From NCBI GenBank assembly GCA_013812065.1, contig JACCUC010000192.1:1-9281 (forward strand): a stretch of DNA of 9,281 bases, given 5' to 3'. Below are positions 1 to 7,669 of the stretch, piece by piece. The stretch is from Thermoleophilaceae bacterium. GTDB taxonomy: Bacteria > Actinomycetota > Thermoleophilia > Solirubrobacterales > Thermoleophilaceae. Each line of letters starts with the position of its first letter. Position 1 is the first letter of the stretch. The position numbers were made by a program, and so were the translations under genes. The notes beneath the pieces were generated by a model. It saw only the letters and a list, made by a program, of their open reading frames with translations, did no database searches and was not told the DNA's origin.

Positions 1-5
1 CTCCC

Positions 6-1001
6 TCAGGGCACCGAGCCCGCGGCTGCCCGCCCGCGCTCCTCGAGGCGGCGCCGCTGGGGCACCACCGTGTACTTCGGGTCGCGCGCCGACTCCTTGC
101 CGGCTTGGAAGATTGCCCAGCGCTCGCATGCCGCGCCGGCCAGAGTAACGGCTCCTCCCCACAGCGCGACGAGCCGGCTGCGTCGCCCCGCGGTTGCGAG
201 CGCAAGCCCGCCGGCGGCGGTGAGGCCCAGGGCGGTCCGCTTGAGCATCCGGACCCGCCCTCCGCTGTAGGGCTCGCCGAGCTCGCCAAGCCGCCGCTCC
301 ATCACCTGAGCGGTGGCGAGCTCTAGCGCCGCGCCTACCAGCGCGAGCCGCCGCCCGGGCCCGGCCTGACCAACCGGCGAGAGCATCGCCGCTGCGGCGC
401 CCGCGCTGGCCATCGCACCTCCGGCGAACACGAACGGCAGCTCGTGGCGCGCCTCGTGCCACGCGGGTACCGCGGTGTCGGAGAGAAGCAGCGCGGTGTA
501 GGTCGCGAGCGAGCAGCCGAGCGCTCCGCCGGCGAGCTCTGCCGCCACGCCGGTCCGCGGCGCGCGGCCGGTCAGCTCGCTCAGCCCCGCGAGGGTCGCC
601 GCGCCCCCGTGCGCCGAGAGGATCCAGCTCCCCACGCTCATCGGCGAGGTCACCTTGAACATCCTGAGCATGTTGAGGAAGCGCTCGGGGCGGCCGAGGT
701 CGGCGATCAGCAGCGCCGGGTTGACCGCGGTCATGGCGAGCGCGGTGAGGATGGCGCGCCGCGCGACCACCTCGTTGCCCGTGAGCCTTGCCCCGGCCGC
801 GAGCGCCGACGACGCGCCGGTGAGCCCGCCCGTGAAGAAGTACCAGGGGATCTCCCACGTCCACACCGGCTCCTTGATGACCGGCCGCCCGTAGTAGGAG
901 CGAAACCGAGCACGCTCGGTCATCGCGCCGCGCCCGTTCTCGTGCGCCGCGTCCGGCGAGACGAAGGTCGCCCCGCGCCGCTCGCCGTCGGGAAAGCTCA
1001 C
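6..1001 (-). CDS. NrfD/PsrC-type integral membrane subunit of formate dehydrogenase
   Basis: Polytopic membrane subunit of the NrfD/PsrC family, which takes electrons from an iron-sulfur subunit and reduces membrane quinone. The 331-residue product has about eight hydrophobic segments. The first follows the motif EPVWTWEIPWYFFTGG, typical of NrfD proteins; the conserved loop after the second reads LIADLGRPERFLNMLRMFK. I chose the GTG at 1001 because it overlaps the TGA of the upstream ferredoxin gene as GTGA, implying translational coupling. The open frame extends up to 1073, and an internal ATG at 923 (MTERARF) is the other candidate and begins closer to where family homology starts. It is the last gene of the fdh operon in the window; its TGA is at 6-8. 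The N-terminal 25-50 residues look non-conserved. Family assignment is firm; quinone as acceptor is inferred from the family. Confidence 0.93.
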   Translation of the reverse strand: MSFPDGERRGATFVSPDAAHENGRGAMTERARFRSYYGRPVIKEPVWTWEIPWYFFTGGLTGASSALAAGARLTGNEVVARRAILTALAMTAVNPALLIADLGRPERFLNMLRMFKVTSPMSVGSWILSAHGGAATLAGLSELTGRAPRTGVAAELAGGALGCSLATYTALLLSDTAVPAWHEARHELPFVFAGGAMASAGAAAAMLSPVGQAGPGRRLALVGAALELATAQVMERRLGELGEPYSGGRVRMLKRTALGLTAAGGLALATAGRRSRLVALWGGAVTLAGAACERWAIFQAGKESARDPKYTVVPQRRRLEERGRAAAGSVP

Positions 1002-1921
1002 CGCGAGCCCCCGGCCAAGGCCGCGAGCACTCCCGCCGCGATCGCGCCCGCGGCGAGCCCCGCCGCCTTCCACATCCCGCCGAGGGCGCGCGTGGTGTCG
1101 ACCGGGTCGGGCGGGAGCCCGTAGACCTCAGGCTCGTCGAGCAGCAGGAAGAACGCGCCGGCGCCCCCCACCCCGTCGCCCGGGTCCTCGCCGTACAGGC
1201 GAGCCTCGGCCATCCCGTCGGCGCGCAGGCGCTCGACGCGCTGGCGCGCGCGCGCGCGAAGCTCGTCGTGGTCGCCGAACTGGATCGAGTTGGTGGGACA
1301 CGCCTTGGCGCAGGCGGGCTCGAGGTCGTCGACGAGGCGTTCGTAGCAGAGCGTGCACTTCCACACCCGTCCGTCGCCCTCACGGCGGTCGAGCACGCCG
1401 AAGGGACAGGCCGGCACGCAGTAGCCGCAGCCGTTGCAGATATCCTCCTGCACGACCACGGTCCCGTACTCGGTGCGAAAGAGCGCTCCGGTCGGGCACA
1501 CGTCGAGGCAGGCGGCGTGCGTGCAGTGCTTGCACACGTCGGAGCTCATGAGCCAGCGCAGCCCCTCGCCGTCGCGCTCGGACTCGATCTCGCTGCGTTC
1601 GACGACCTCCTGGCGGTGCGCCTCGGCGACGAACGAGTCGGGCGCGCCCTCGGCCACGCCTCCGACCGCCAGTCGCTGCTCGACGAACGCCACGTGGCGC
1701 CAGGTGTCGGCGCCGAGGTCGCCGGTGTTGTCGTAGGAATGGCCGGTGAGCTCGTACGAGGTCGCGGGAACGTGGTTCCACTCCTTGCACGCCACCTCGC
1801 ACGCCTTGCAGCCGATGCAGATCGAGGTGTCGGTGAAGAAGCCGACGCGCGGCTTGGCGTCCTCGCCGTACGTGGACGGCCACGCCGGGGTCTCGATTAC
1901 GGTCACGCCGCCGCTGCTCAC
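998..1921 (-). CDS. fdhB: Formate dehydrogenase iron-sulfur (beta) subunit, four [4Fe-4S] clusters
   Basis: A 307-residue electron-transfer subunit carrying electrons from FdhA to the membrane subunit. Four cysteine groups characteristic of FdnH/HybA-type ferredoxins are visible: CIGCKACEVAC near residues 35-45, CKHCTHAACLDVCP near 130-143, CNGCGYCVPACP near 162-173, and CTLC...CAKACP near 189-209. The phrase FFTDTSICIGCKACEVACKEWN is diagnostic for FDH beta subunits. The last 20 or so residues form a hydrophobic Ala/Gly/Leu helix, suggesting a C-terminal membrane anchor as in FdnH. The start is a GTG at 1921 with a purine-rich GGGAGG upstream; a second in-frame GTG lies five codons downstream. 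Its 3' end overlaps the NrfD gene by GTGA. At its 5' end the same GTGA would form the stop of fdhA, but the fdhA frame is off by one there. Confidence 0.95.
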   Translation of the reverse strand: MSSGGVTVIETPAWPSTYGEDAKPRVGFFTDTSICIGCKACEVACKEWNHVPATSYELTGHSYDNTGDLGADTWRHVAFVEQRLAVGGVAEGAPDSFVAEAHRQEVVERSEIESERDGEGLRWLMSSDVCKHCTHAACLDVCPTGALFRTEYGTVVVQEDICNGCGYCVPACPFGVLDRREGDGRVWKCTLCYERLVDDLEPACAKACPTNSIQFGDHDELRARARQRVERLRADGMAEARLYGEDPGDGVGGAGAFFLLLDEPEVYGLPPDPVDTTRALGGMWKAAGLAAGAIAAGVLAALAGGSR

Positions 1922-4900
1922 GCCGGGTGCCCCCTCCCGAAGCCCGCTCGCGATAGCCGTCCACGAGCTCGAGCCGCGCCTGTCCCCGTGGGCGACGCCC
2001 CGGCCGGATGTCGCACGTCATCGCCTTGTACTCCCCGATGTGGACGTTCGGGTCGAGCACCACCGACAGCAGTTCGTTGGCGGAGTCGCCGGCGACGACG
2101 CCCTTGCCGCCCCAGTGATAGGGGAGACCGACCGCGTGTACCCGCCGCCCGTCGACGGTCATGGGCGCGATCCGCTCGGTCACCAACACGCGCGCCTCGA
2201 TCGCCTGGCGCATGGTCACCACGGTCGCCCAGCCGCCGTGCTCGAGCCCGCGCTCGGCGGCGAGCTCCGGCGAGACCTCGCAGAACATCTCGGGCTGGAG
2301 CTCCGACAGGTACGGCACCGTCCGCGACATCCCGCCCGCGGTGTGGTGCTCGGTCAGCCGGTAGGTCGTCAGGAGGAACGGGAAGGCGTCGGCCCCCGGC
2401 TGACCGTCGGAGGGGTTGTGGGGGTTGTCGGGGCGGGGGAACTCCTCGCGCGCCGGGTTGACCTGCTGGGCGTAGAGCGGGTTCGAAAGCGGCGACTCCT
2501 GCGGCTCATAGTGGGTCGGAAGCGGCCCGTCCTTGAGCCCCGAGGCCACGTACAGCCAGCCCACTCCGTCTGCCTGCATGATGAACGGGTCGTCGCCGCG
2601 CAGCGCGTCCTCGGCCTCGGCGCCGTCGGGCGGAACGTAGTCCGGCCGCTTCGTCGGCTCGAAGTCCGGTACGTCGTAACCCGTCCAGCGCCCCTCGTCC
2701 TCGTCCCACCAGACGAACCGCTTGCGCTCCGACCAGGGCTTTCCCTCGGGGTCGGCGGAGGCGCGGTTGTAGAGGACGCGGCGGTTCATGGGCCACGCCC
2801 AGGCCCACTCGTGCGCGAGCCAGTTCTGCTCTCCCCCCGGCTTCTTCCGTGCGACCTGGTTGATCTCGTCGGCGTAGCAGCCCGCGTAGATCCAGCACCC
2901 GCAGGTCGTCGACCCATCGTCTTTGAGCGGGAGGTAGCTCGAGATCGCGTTGTCGTCGGCGTCCCAGCCGCTGATCTCGCGCAGGACGGCCTCGGCGTCG
3001 GGATCGCCGTGGGTCCCCTCGAGCGGGTACTCCCAGGCGAGGTCGAGGATGGGCCGGTCACGCGGGTCGGTCGAGCCCGCCAGCCGCTCGCGGACCCGCT
3101 GGCCGAGGTAGTACATGAACCACAGTTCCGAGCGGCAGTCGCCCTTGGGCTCGACCGCCTTCCAGTGCCACTGAAGGAGGCGCTGGGTGTTGGTGAAGCA
3201 GCCGTTCTTCTCGGTGTGAGCGGCCGCCGGCATGAAGAAGACCTCCGTTCCGATGTTCTCGGGCCGCTGCTCGCCGCTCTCGATCTCGGCCGAGTCGTAC
3301 CAGAAGGCCGCGGTCTCGTTCTCCGAGAAGTCGCGAACGACGAGCCACTTGAGCTTGGTCATCGCCTCGCGGTGGAGCTTCGAGTTCGCGGAACCGACCA
3401 CGGGGTTCTGGCCCATCACGAAGTAGCCGTCGACCTTCCCGTCCTGCATCTCGAACATCGTCGAGTAGTGGGAGTGATCGCCGGTGAGGCGCGGAAGATG
3501 GTCGAAGCAGAAGTCGTTCTCGGGCGTGGCTGCATCGCCGAAGTAGGCCTTCAGCAAGCTGACCGTGTAGGCGCGCATATGACCCCAGAAGCCCCCCGGA
3601 GGGCGGTTCTCCTCGATGAACCGCTCGAGGTCGAGCTCCGGGGCCGCATTCGGCATCGGGATGTACCCCGGCAGCAGGTTGTAGAGAGTGGGTATGTCGG
3701 TCGAGCCCTGAATCGAGGCGTGCCCGCGCAGGGCGAGTATCCCGCCACCCGTTCGGCCGATGTTGCCGAGCAGGAGTTGCACGATCGCCGCCGCGCGGAT
3801 GTACTGGACCCCGACGGTGTGCTGCGTCCACCCGACCGCGTAGGCGAAGGCGCTCGTCCGCTCACGCCCCGAGTTGCGGCAGAGCGCCTCGGCGACCTCG
3901 ACGAACTGCTCCCGCGGCACCCCGCAGACGCGCTCGACCATCTCTGGCGTGTAGCGCGAGTAGTGGCGCTTCACGATCTGGAACACGCAGCGCGGGTGTT
4001 CGAGCGTCTCGTCGACCGACGGCGGGTGACCGCTCTCGAGGCCGGCGCCGTGAGCGCCGTGGGAGGCCTCGCCGCCGCCGAGCTGGCCGCCCTGCTCGCG
4101 CCCGCCCGCGGCCGACTTCGCGGTCATGCCCTCGTATTGCCACGAGCTCGGGTCGTAGGCGCCCGACTCGGGGTTCCAGCCCGAGAACAGGCCATCGAGG
4201 TCCTCGGTGTCGGCGAACTCCTCGTCGACGATCGTGGCCGCGTTCGTGTACGGGATCACGTACTCGCGGAACTCACGCCCTCCCTCGAGGATGTAGTTGA
4301 TGATTCCGCCGAGGAACGCGATGTCGGTGCCGGCTCGGATCGGGACGTGGAGGTCGGCCATCGCGCTCGTGCGGGTGAAGCGCGGGTCGACGTGGATGAG
4401 CTTGGCGCCCCGCTCCTTGGCCTCCATCACCCACTGGAACCCGACCGGGTGGTTCTCGGCCATGTTCGAGCCCTGGATGACGATGCAGTCGGAGTGCTGG
4501 AGGTCCTGCTGGAAGTCGGTGGCGCCGCCGCGCCCGAACGAGGTCCCGAGACCCGGGACCGTCGAGGAGTGTCATATGCGGGCCTGGTTCTCGATCTGTA
4601 CCGCGCCCATAGCGGTGAACAGCTTCTTGATCAGGTAGTTCTCCTCGTTGTCGAGGGTCGCGCCGCCGAGGTGGGCGAAGCCGAGCGTGCGGTTGAGCTT
4701 GGCGCGCTCGCCGTCGATCTCGGTGTCGTGCTCCCAAGTGCGCTCGCGCGCCGCTATGACCCGGTCGGCGAGCATGTCCATCGCCGCGTCCAGCGGGAGG
4801 TTCTCCCACTCGGTGGCGTAGGGGCGGCGGTACTTGATCCTGTACTCGCGCAGCGGGTTGTTGACGAGCTGCTCGGAGGCGGCGCCCTTGGGGCACAGCC

Positions 4901-5144
4901 GCCCGCGCGAGATCGGCGAATCGGGATCGCCCTCGATCTGGATGACATCGCCGTCGCGGTGGTAGACGCGCTGGCCGCAGCCCACCGCGCAGTACGGGCA
5001 GATCGACTGCGCCATCTCCGCGTCGCGGATGCGCGGAGCCAGCTGCCGCGAGTGCTTCGACTGCGCGGCGCGACCGAGGCCGCGGCGATCGACCGCGAGC
5101 TGCTGCGCAAGCGGCAGTGACATCAACTTGTCACGGACGGTCAT
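1918..5144 (-). CDS. fdhA: Selenocysteine-containing formate dehydrogenase catalytic (alpha) subunit, UGA read-through
   Basis: Molybdopterin oxidoreductase that oxidises formate to CO2. The N-terminal [4Fe-4S] motif is C49, C52, C56 and C84 (CPYCAVGC...GRLCPKG). Residue 191 is encoded by UGA at 4574-4572 in the context QENQARI-U-HSSTVPGLG, the selenocysteine site of FDH, and homology continues uninterrupted on both sides: DCIVIQGSNMAENHPVGFQW follows. A Gly/His-rich loop lies near residues 345-375. The molybdopterin-dinucleotide-binding domain is C-terminal (LLTTYRLTEHHTAGGMSR; LPYHWGGKGVV; YKAMTCDIRPGRRPRG). The ATG start at 5144 has AGGAGG six bases upstream (5156-5151). No twin-arginine signal is seen, so the complex probably faces the cytoplasm. 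As written, the frame passes the expected end and runs out-of-frame through fdhB to TGA at 1382-1380. One missing base in the G5 run at 1934-1930 would give a stop at 1920-1918 with the usual GTGA overlap and about 1075 residues. The 123-base gap upstream presumably holds its promoter; I see no clear boxes. Confidence 0.96.
4543..4559 (-). promoter_or_regulatory. Bacterial SECIS element in fdhA mRNA
   Basis: Minus-strand hairpin GTCCCG-GGTCT-CGGGAC: a perfect 6-bp stem with a 5-nt loop GGUCU. The loop begins 18 nt after the UGA, the same spacing and the same GGUCU loop as I recall for E. coli fdhF. Bacterial SelB recognises the GGU-type apical loop and delivers Sec-tRNA. The bulged U of the E. 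coli stem is absent here. The hairpin also codes for the conserved VPGLGT segment, so both constraints act on the same bases. Confidence 0.92.
4572..4574 (-). other. In-frame UGA selenocysteine codon of fdhA
   Basis: TGA on the minus strand at codon 191 of fdhA. It lies exactly where FDH enzymes carry Sec or Cys, before HSS, and the reading frame on both sides codes for conserved FDH sequence. A SECIS hairpin follows at the canonical distance. Decoding needs SelA, SelB, SelD and tRNA-Sec, none of which are in this window. Confidence 0.96.
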
Positions 5145-5267
5145 CCGTTCCCTCCTCGGGGCCTCGGCGCGGCGACGCGCGAAGACTACCCGTGCGGAGT
5201 TGCGGGGATCGGACCCAGCCGGCCGCGCCTACTGCTCGACGACCTCAGTGCCCGCTCCTGGCGCCCC

Positions 5268-5669
5268 CTAGCGTCCTGGAGCACCCTCGACGGGCGCGGC
5301 GGTCGACTCGAGCAGGAAGACCTCGACGGCCACATCGGGGTCGATGTGGTTGTCGCTCATGAAGGCGACCACCCGGCGCCCGGTCAACTCCTCGATCGCA
5401 GCGCTTGCCTCCTGGCGCATCGTGCGCTGGAAGGTGCCCCGGAGCTGCAGGACGGCCTCGGACTGCTCGTGCTCGGTGAGCGCGCGCTCACCCTTGGTCA
5501 GGGTGTCCTGAAGCAGGCAGACGACGAGGCCGTCATCGATGAACGTCCGCGCCCGCGTCGGCCCCCGCCCGGTGTATTCGCTCATGAGCTGAACGACTTT
5601 GTTGGAGATGGCTGCGCTGAGCTGACCGCCCTCGAGCTGGTCAGGCTTGTCGCCGTCTTCCTCGCCCAT
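5268..5669 (-). CDS. MpsC/DUF2294 family protein
   Basis: A 133-residue soluble protein of the DUF2294 family (Pfam now names it MpsC, after a proposed membrane-potential-generating system). Signature segments are visible: AISNKVVQLMSEYTGRGPT, VVCLLQDTLTKGER, RQEASAAIEELTGRRV and FMSDNHIDPDVAVEVFLLE. The biochemical role of the family is unsettled. No MpsA/MpsB partners (NuoL-like and DUF2309) are in the window. The open frame extends to an ATG at 5753, but I chose the ATG at 5669 because a GAGGT ribosome site precedes it at short spacing and the family domain begins soon after; the 28 extra residues look like untranslated leader. It is transcribed toward fdhA with 123 bases between them, so cotranscription is possible but unproven. 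Confidence 0.87.
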   Translation of the reverse strand: MGEEDGDKPDQLEGGQLSAAISNKVVQLMSEYTGRGPTRARTFIDDGLVVCLLQDTLTKGERALTEHEQSEAVLQLRGTFQRTMRQEASAAIEELTGRRVVAFMSDNHIDPDVAVEVFLLESTAAPVEGAPGR

Positions 5670-5719
5670 GTCGTACCTCGGTCGCTTGTGATCCGTCCCG
5701 CGTGGTGCCGCTTCCCGAA

Positions 5720-5739
5720 GGGCGACCAGCGGTCCGCCC
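5720..5739 (-). other. Stem-loop in the leader of the MpsC gene
   Basis: On the minus strand GGGCGGACC pairs with GGTCGCCC around the loop GCT: eight pairs with one bulged G. It lies between the sigma-factor stop and the MpsC ribosome site. No T-run follows in either orientation, so it is not a canonical intrinsic terminator. It could be an attenuator, a processing site or mRNA-end stabiliser; nothing distinguishes these. Confidence 0.35.
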
Positions 5740-5842
5740 GACCCGAGCTTCACAAAAGCGCCGAACTTGCTACCTCATGGCCGACAGGACGAGCGTACTA
5801 GGCGCCCCTTTATGCGTCTACCTCAACGGCGCCCCGCGAGGC

Positions 5843-6691
5843 TCAGCCCGCGCTCGCCGCCGCGGCCACCTCGCCGTCGCCGTCGCCGTCGCCGTCTCCC
5901 TCGGTCGCCGCGGCTTCGAGCCGTCCGAGCGCCCGGCGGATCAGCCGCGAGACGTGCATCTGCGAGACCCCGATCCGCCCCGCGATCTCCGACTGGGTCA
6001 GGTCTTCGAGGAACCGCATGTGCAGGATGCGCCGGTCACGCTCGTCGAGGTCGCGCAGGGCGGGAGCGATCGTGGCCGCGAGCTCGACGAGCTCGTAGCG
6101 CTCGTCGAGCTCGCCGATCGTATCGCCGAAGACCGCGTCGCCGGCCTCGTCGCCGCCCGGCCGCGGAGCCTCGAGCGAGAGCGCGTCATAGGCCAGGGCG
6201 GCCTCCATGGCCTCAAGCACCTGCTCCTCGGGAAGATCGAGATCGCGGGCAACCTCGGCCGCCGCGGGCGAGCGCCCGAGCTCCTTGGCGAGGCGGGTGA
6301 CCGTGGCCTGGACGGCGACCGTGCGCTCCTGCATCCCGCGCGGGACGTGGACCGCCCAGCCGAAGTCGCGAAAGTAGCGCTTGAGCTCTCCGACCATGGT
6401 CGGGACGGCGTAGCTCGAAAAGGCGGTCGTGCGATCGGGGTCAAAACGGTCGATGGCCTTCACGAGGCCGACGCTCGCCACCTGGACGAGGTCGTCGAGT
6501 GGCTCTGAGCCGCGTTGGTAACGGCGCGCGAGCTGGCGGGCGAGCGGGAGGAAGCGCTCGCAAAGCTCATCGCGGGCGCGGAAGTCGCCGTGGCGGTGGT
6601 AGCGTAGGAGGAGGCGGCGATCCTCGCGGGCTGCGGGCTTGGGCGGGGCGTGCTGCTGCGGCGTCGGGGCGGCTTCCACGGCCAGGGTCAC
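5843..6691 (-). CDS. SigB/SigF/SigG-family alternative RNA polymerase sigma factor
   Basis: A 282-residue group 3 sigma factor that redirects RNA polymerase, usually for stress or developmental genes. Region 2 spans roughly residues 40-118 (DELCERFLPLARQLARRYQ, LDDLVQVASVGLVKAIDRFDP, FSSYAVPTMVGELKRYFRD), followed by the family hallmark FGWAVHVPRGMQE. Region 3 is near 120-175. Region 4 has a helix-turn-helix near 220-265 (LTQSEIAGRIGVSQMHVSRLIRRAL). The GTG start at 6691 has AAGGAG seven bases upstream (6704-6699). The C-terminus after region 4 is a Gly-Asp repeat tail not expected in the family. Such sigma factors are usually held by an anti-sigma/anti-anti-sigma pair, and none is seen here. 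Regulation of fdh is only suggested by position. Confidence 0.94.
   Translation of the reverse strand: MTLAVEAAPTPQQHAPPKPAAREDRRLLLRYHRHGDFRARDELCERFLPLARQLARRYQRGSEPLDDLVQVASVGLVKAIDRFDPDRTTAFSSYAVPTMVGELKRYFRDFGWAVHVPRGMQERTVAVQATVTRLAKELGRSPAAAEVARDLDLPEEQVLEAMEAALAYDALSLEAPRPGGDEAGDAVFGDTIGELDERYELVELAATIAPALRDLDERDRRILHMRFLEDLTQSEIAGRIGVSQMHVSRLIRRALGRLEAAATEGDGDGDGDGEVAAAASAG
5871..5894 (-). repeat. 6-bp tandem repeat encoding the Gly-Asp tail of the sigma factor
   Basis: Four exact copies of tcgccg (plus strand) followed by a degenerate copy. Read on the minus strand they encode GDGDGDGD near the sigma C-terminus. The repeats are in units of two codons, so slippage would change tail length without shifting the frame. 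Confidence 0.85.
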
Positions 6692-6809
6692 GGGCGGGCT
6701 CCTTGGTCATCGAGGACTCAGAAGGAGCCGTTCGAGGCCGCCGAGCGACCCGCGTCCGTCTCTTCCCGGTTTGACCTTGGCGAGCAGCCCTGCGAAGGCG
6801 CTCTCCCCG

Positions 6810-6826
6810 GCTACACGTGTTGTAGC
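6810..6826. promoter_or_regulatory. Inverted repeat upstream of the sigma gene, possible operator
   Basis: GCTACA-cgtgt-TGTAGC is a perfect 6-bp inverted repeat with a 5-base centre, about 120 bases upstream of the sigma-factor start. It lies in the 258-base gap between the transporter gene and the sigma gene, an AT-richer spot in GC-rich DNA. It has operator-like symmetry; no protein can be assigned. I see no convincing -35/-10 pair, although TACAAC on the minus strand inside the repeat could serve as a -10 box. Confidence 0.4.
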
Positions 6827-6949
6827 AGGAAAGCTCCTCGACGTGTGAAAGTGCTGCGCAGGAAGCGGAACGACGCGTCTGAGCGTCGCTTCGCGGCCGT
6901 CTCGCCGTGCTGGAGTCTCGCCACCGGACAGGGTGCGCCCGGCGCGGCC

Positions 6950-7669
6950 TCACCGGCAACAGTCCTCAGCGCAGCCCTTCCCGACCTTCCCGGCTTCCCC
7001 GCCGACCCGAGCCGGAGGAGCGCAGCAGCCCTCGCCACGCCAGGTCTCGACGCCCTCCTTGAGGGCGACCGCGGCGATGACCAGCCCCGCCGCCGGGTCG
7101 AGCCACCAGAGGCCGAGAAAGGCGTTCCCGGCCAAGCCCGCGAGCAGGGCGGCAGAGAGGTACGAGCAGAGCAGGTTCTGCTGACCCTCGCCTCGCAGGG
7201 CGACCGATTCCATCCGGTCTCCGATGCGCCGCTTGGCTCGACCCAGGTAGGGCATCAGCAGGAGGCTCGTGACCGCGAGGCCGATCCCCACCCAGCTCGC
7301 GTCGGGACGCTCCCCGCCGAGGAGAGCGTCGAGCGACTCGTAACCGACGTAGGGTGCGAGCAGGAAGAACTGGATGGCGACGAGCAGCTGGGCGCGGCGC
7401 TCGGCCGCCTCGGCCAGGAGGCGGGCGCCGGTGAAGCGCCAGACGATGACGAGGCTCGCGAAGCCCTCGATCGCGGAGTCGATCCCGAAGCCGATCAGGG
7501 CCGGGGAGGCGGCGGCGATCCCCGCGGTGAGGGCGACCGCGCCCTCGACGGTCATGTAGCCGAGGCTTGCCCAGGAGAGCAGCTTGGCCCGACGCGCCAG
7601 CCGCAGCCACTCGGTGCGCCCGACGGCCGAGGCCGAGCCGGCGGCTCGTGGCGGCCCGACGAGGCTCAC
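6950..7669 (-). CDS. CDF-like cation transporter, short form with Cys-rich tail
   Basis: A 239-residue membrane protein of a short subfamily of cation diffusion facilitators that often travels with an ArsR regulator. About six membrane segments are visible. TM2 carries GFGIDSAIEGFASLVIVWRF, with D64 and E68 at the usual metal-site positions. TM5 reads QNLLCSYLSAALL, where canonical CDF proteins have HxxxD, so the metal site is atypical and the ion cannot be named. TM6 has DPAAGLVIAAVALKEG. The usual cytoplasmic ferredoxin-like domain is missing, replaced by a short tail with five cysteines (GCCAPP and GCAEDCCR). The GTG start at 7669 overlaps the ArsR stop as GTGA; the longer frame up to 7837 is an out-of-frame shadow of the ArsR gene. 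Role: probably metal efflux controlled by the adjacent sensor, by inference. Confidence 0.9.
   Translation of the reverse strand: MSLVGPPRAAGSASAVGRTEWLRLARRAKLLSWASLGYMTVEGAVALTAGIAAASPALIGFGIDSAIEGFASLVIVWRFTGARLLAEAAERRAQLLVAIQFFLLAPYVGYESLDALLGGERPDASWVGIGLAVTSLLLMPYLGRAKRRIGDRMESVALRGEGQQNLLCSYLSAALLAGLAGNAFLGLWWLDPAAGLVIAAVALKEGVETWRGEGCCAPPARVGGEAGKVGKGCAEDCCR

Noticed and set aside
1380..4463. fdhA annotated as a 1027-residue protein starting at the internal ATG 4463
   Set aside because: This start is only the first Met after the selenocysteine codon, and the last 179 residues are an out-of-frame reading of fdhB. The gene begins at 5144.
1746..5120. 1124-residue plus-strand open frame antisense to fdhA
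   Set aside because: It mirrors the codon pattern of a GC-rich gene. Its product is Arg/Val/Leu-rich with no recognisable family, and the opposite strand is an unmistakable FDH, including across the UGA.
4572..5144. fdhA as a truncated 190-residue protein or pseudogene ending at TGA
   Set aside because: The TGA sits at the catalytic Sec position with a SECIS hairpin downstream and conserved coding sequence on both sides.
5186..5191. SigB-type -10 (GGGTAG) upstream of fdhA
   Set aside because: There is no GTTT-like -35 at the right distance. A GGGTA match by chance is common in such GC-rich DNA.
5670..5753. N-terminal extension of the MpsC protein to ATG 5753
   Set aside because: The extension contains the 5720-5739 stem-loop, lies outside the family domain, and the ATG at 5669 has the better ribosome site.
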